35,192 nucleotides of DNA from Novosphingobium sp. (GTDB lineage Bacteria > Pseudomonadota > Alphaproteobacteria > Sphingomonadales > Sphingomonadaceae): NCBI GenBank assembly GCA_023266625.1, contig JAHFPT010000039.1:1-35192 (forward strand), given 5' to 3'. Of the stretch, positions 33,572 to 35,192 are shown one piece after another. A program made the translations under genes and the position numbers. The notes under the pieces were generated by a model. The model saw only the letters and a list, made by a program, of their open reading frames with translations. It ran no database searches and was not told where the DNA came from. Position 1 is the stretch's first letter, and each line of letters begins with the position of its first letter.

Positions 33572-33913
33572 TCAATGCTCGTCACGGTTGCCTGGCTTGT
33601 GATCGGGAATCTTCAACCGCTCGACGATGCGCCCATCCAACAGATGCTCCTCGATGATTTCATCGTGGTCGGCTTCGGTCTCGTATTGGTACCAAGTGGC
33701 ATCCGGGCAGATCACGATGACCGGGCCTTTGGTTCAGCGATCGAGGCAGCCCGATGCATTGACGCGGACCTTGCCCGGACCGGACAGCTTCAAATCCTTC
33801 ACGCGGCCTTTTGCATAGACAAGCATGTCCTGCGCACCGGCATCGTGACAACATTTCCTGCCGTTGTCCCGCCGATTTGTGCAAAAGAATACGTGATGCT
33901 TGTAGTGACTCAT
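33572..33913 (-). CDS. Thioredoxin-like [2Fe-2S] ferredoxin with in-frame UGA at the fourth ligand position
   Basis: ATG 33913 (AGGGA 5 nt upstream) opens a 113-codon frame with one internal TGA, codon 60 (33734-33736). Before it are HHVFFCTNRRDNGRKCCHD (Cys11, Cys21/22) and VRVNASGCLDR (Cys56). After it are TKGPVIVICPDATWYQY and DEIIEEHLLDGRIVERLKI. This is the complete thioredoxin-fold [2Fe-2S] ferredoxin pattern; in the family the residue after GCLDR/GCxxx is the fourth cluster-ligand cysteine. The 53 codons after the UGA show no decay. The product is either a 59-residue truncated protein (recent nonsense mutation, Cys TGC/TGT to TGA) or a selenocysteine-containing ferredoxin of 113 residues. 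Without evidence for Sec machinery, mutation is the default. If functional, it would carry electrons for oxygenases. It lies first in the long minus-strand cluster, divergent from the LysR gene. Confidence 0.65.
33691..33733 (-). other. Stem-loop immediately downstream of the ferredoxin UGA (possible SECIS-like element)
   Basis: Counting from the base after UGA: ACCAA (1-5) pairs with TTGGT (39-43), GGC (7-9) with GCC (34-36) and CCGG (10-13) with CCGG (28-31), giving 12 pairs and a 14-nt loop with G residues. Size and position are roughly those of a bacterial SECIS. GC-rich coding sequence forms such stems easily, and an alternative small hairpin (GGTCA/TGATC) competes. Confidence 0.3.
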
Positions 33914-33966
33914 GACGATCCCTCGGTCGGGTTGGAAGTGATGCAACTAGGAAGCCGGGACAAAAA

Positions 33967-33978
33967 TACATCTATGTA
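33967..33978. promoter_or_regulatory. Palindrome TACATCTATGTA between divergent ferredoxin and LysR genes
   Basis: Perfect 5-bp arms around CT in an AT-rich patch 54 bp upstream of the ferredoxin start. The position and symmetry fit a LysR-type (T-N11-A-like) binding site controlling both directions. This is inferred from position. Confidence 0.45.
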
Positions 33979-34171
33979 ATTTATCTGTTTTGCGCAATAG
34001 GGCCAAGATGATATGTATAGTCGCGCGCGCGCGAGCAGCACGGGGGATATCTTTCCCGAGACGGTGCAACAGAAATGGATCGGGATGAACGAGGCGATCA
34101 GCCAATCAGGTCGATCGGCTCGCCATCGCAACAGCGAAGGGCGTGAGCCCGATCTTCGGGCCGAAGTCCAT

Positions 34172-35101
34172 ATGCGTCATCTGCCGTATTTCATCGTCGC
34201 TGCGAAAGAGCAGAATTTCAACAAGGCCGCAGCGCAACTAAACATGAGCCAATCGGCCATTTCCAGGCGCATTGACGATCTGGAACAGGCGCTTGGGGCG
34301 GAGCTGTTCGTCCGTTCACGAAAAAGTGTGCGGCTTTCGCTCGCTGGAAAGTCCCTTTTGAGCGATGCGCAACGTGTTCTGAGTAACTTCTCTCACGCGG
34401 CTGCCCGCTGCCGAAGCATTTCGCGCAGCGAAAGAAATGAACTCAAGATCGGAATCAACGACAGTGCGCTGCGGCATATGATTCTGGGTCGGGCATTTCA
34501 GGACTTCCGCAAGACGTTTCCGCAGGTCAATCTGAGAATGGAACAGACCGCGCCGACACCTTTGATCGAGGCAATTGCCAGCGGCCTCGTCGATGGCGCA
34601 TTCATCTACACTCGTCCGCGCGGCGATCCCATATTTGATGCGGTAGAAGTCGCTCATGACACATTCCTGCTCGCAGTTCCGCAAAACCACCGGCTGGCCG
34701 GGTCCGGGTCTGTCCGATTGCGGGATCTGTCGGACGAAGAATTTCTCTGGTTGCCCCGGGAAAGCGCCCCGGACTTGCATGATTGCCTTTTGGAAGCGTG
34801 CAAATCCGCCGACCTTGACCCTGTGATCGGTCAGACCATACTGAGCGAATCCACGCGCCTGCATCTCGTTTCCAAGGGACTGGGAATCAGTTTTGTAACC
34901 ACGTCGTTCGCAACGATGCAAAACGAGAACGTCACGCTCTTGCCGGTCGCCGATCTCAATGTTGACTTGATTTTAGAATTCGTATGGCGTCAGGATAGCG
35001 CGACGGCATTTACGAGAAGCTTCGCCGATATCGTGCTCCAGTGTAAAATGGAAATTCAGAGAAATCAGATGAGTCAGAAATTTACTAATGGCGCAGCTTA
35101 G
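34172..35101 (+). CDS. LysR-family transcriptional regulator
   Basis: 309 residues from ATG 34172, the start that fits the family (HTH beginning at once with MRHLPYFIVAAKEQNF). The frame is open upstream with other possible ATGs at 34085 and 34013, and no start has a strong Shine-Dalgarno sequence. The N-terminal winged HTH (AAAQLNMSQSAISRRIDDLE, then LFVRSRKSVRLSLAGK) is textbook. The rest is the two-lobed co-inducer domain, with ELKIGINDSA and GLGISFVTTSF. It is divergent from the ferredoxin and catabolic genes across about 260 bp carrying a palindrome, the usual arrangement for a LysR activator of the neighbouring operon. Its end overlaps the start of a GntR gene. Confidence 0.92.
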   Translation: MRHLPYFIVAAKEQNFNKAAAQLNMSQSAISRRIDDLEQALGAELFVRSRKSVRLSLAGKSLLSDAQRVLSNFSHAAARCRSISRSERNELKIGINDSALRHMILGRAFQDFRKTFPQVNLRMEQTAPTPLIEAIASGLVDGAFIYTRPRGDPIFDAVEVAHDTFLLAVPQNHRLAGSGSVRLRDLSDEEFLWLPRESAPDLHDCLLEACKSADLDPVIGQTILSESTRLHLVSKGLGISFVTTSFATMQNENVTLLPVADLNVDLILEFVWRQDSATAFTRSFADIVLQCKMEIQRNQMSQKFTNGAA

Positions 35102-35192
35102 GGGATTTACAAAGGCTGGCGAACCGCTTGGCACGCGCGTGCGCATTCCCAAGGCAGCCGAAATCGTCTCGTCGAAATTGCGCAGCCTCATC
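35088..35192 (+). CDS. GntR-family regulator, N-terminal part (cut by window end)
   Basis: ATG 35088 overlaps the LysR stop by 14 bp and opens 35 codons to the window edge: MAQLRGFTKAGEPLGTR, then VRIPKAAEIVSSKLRSLI. The R-[IV]-P-K-x-A-E-x-V-x2-x-LR pattern is the usual start of FadR/FCD-type GntR winged-helix domains. Co-transcription with the LysR gene is likely. The ligand domain is outside the window. Confidence 0.7.
   Translation, partial: MAQLRGFTKAGEPLGTRVRIPKAAEIVSSKLRSLI

Noticed and set aside
1-35192. CRISPR arrays, transposases, integrases, rRNA genes or riboswitches
   Set aside because: Read for but not seen. The only clear short repeats are the tandem units near 133-162 and 18171-18216.

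Overview
The window looks like about 35 kb of chromosome or large replicon from a high-GC alphaproteobacterium, most probably Sphingomonadales (Novosphingobium/Sphingobium type). This is inferred from GC-rich codon use, large TonB-dependent receptors with an EIIVTAQKR box, Sphingomonas-like catabolic gene content and a CCA-encoded tRNA-Met(CAT). No phage, integrase, transposase, rRNA or CRISPR array is visible.

Left part (1-15.6 kb). After a tRNA-Met and the stub of a decayed periplasmic binding protein come a MarR regulator and a CYP101-like P450, which converge. Then follow a decayed nat-AmDH-like gene, a luciferase-like monooxygenase with an intact nat-AmDH-like oxidoreductase, a P450 C-terminal stub, two amidohydrolases (one COG3653/D-aminoacylase-like), a Baeyer-Villiger-type flavoprotein, an SDR remnant, a zinc alcohol dehydrogenase, a P450 N-terminal stub, a lipocalin/CrtC-like protein of unknown role, and an aldo/keto reductase preceded by a truncated reductase.

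Right part (15.7-34 kb, minus strand). A TonB receptor stands alone behind a promoter region with tandem 23-bp repeats. Upstream of it lies a tightly packed minus-strand gene set, with several ATGA or short overlaps. In transcription order it is: thioredoxin-like [2Fe-2S] ferredoxin, HpcH/HpaI aldolase, TauD-type dioxygenase, D-2-hydroxyacid dehydrogenase, amidohydrolase, MFS transporter, enoyl-CoA hydratase, two acyl-CoA dehydrogenases, acyl-CoA ligase, P450, cyclase, phosphotransferase and a TonB-receptor remnant. The set ends at a clear intrinsic terminator (18292-18326). A divergent LysR gene and the start of a GntR gene close the window.

Together the genes read as uptake (TonB receptor, MFS), oxygenation (P450s, BVMO, LLM, dioxygenase), alcohol/ketone redox and lactone or amide hydrolysis, CoA activation, beta-oxidation and aldol cleavage of a hydrophobic, possibly alicyclic, terpenoid or steroid-like compound. 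The substrate cannot be read from sequence.

Two things stand out. First, at least seven truncated or nonsense-interrupted genes, most of them fragments of families that also have an intact copy here, point to heavy rearrangement. Second, the ferredoxin carries an in-frame UGA exactly where its fourth cluster-ligand cysteine should be. The frame beyond is intact and conserved, and a 12-bp stem can fold directly after the UGA. This is either a fresh nonsense mutation or a candidate selenocysteine site.
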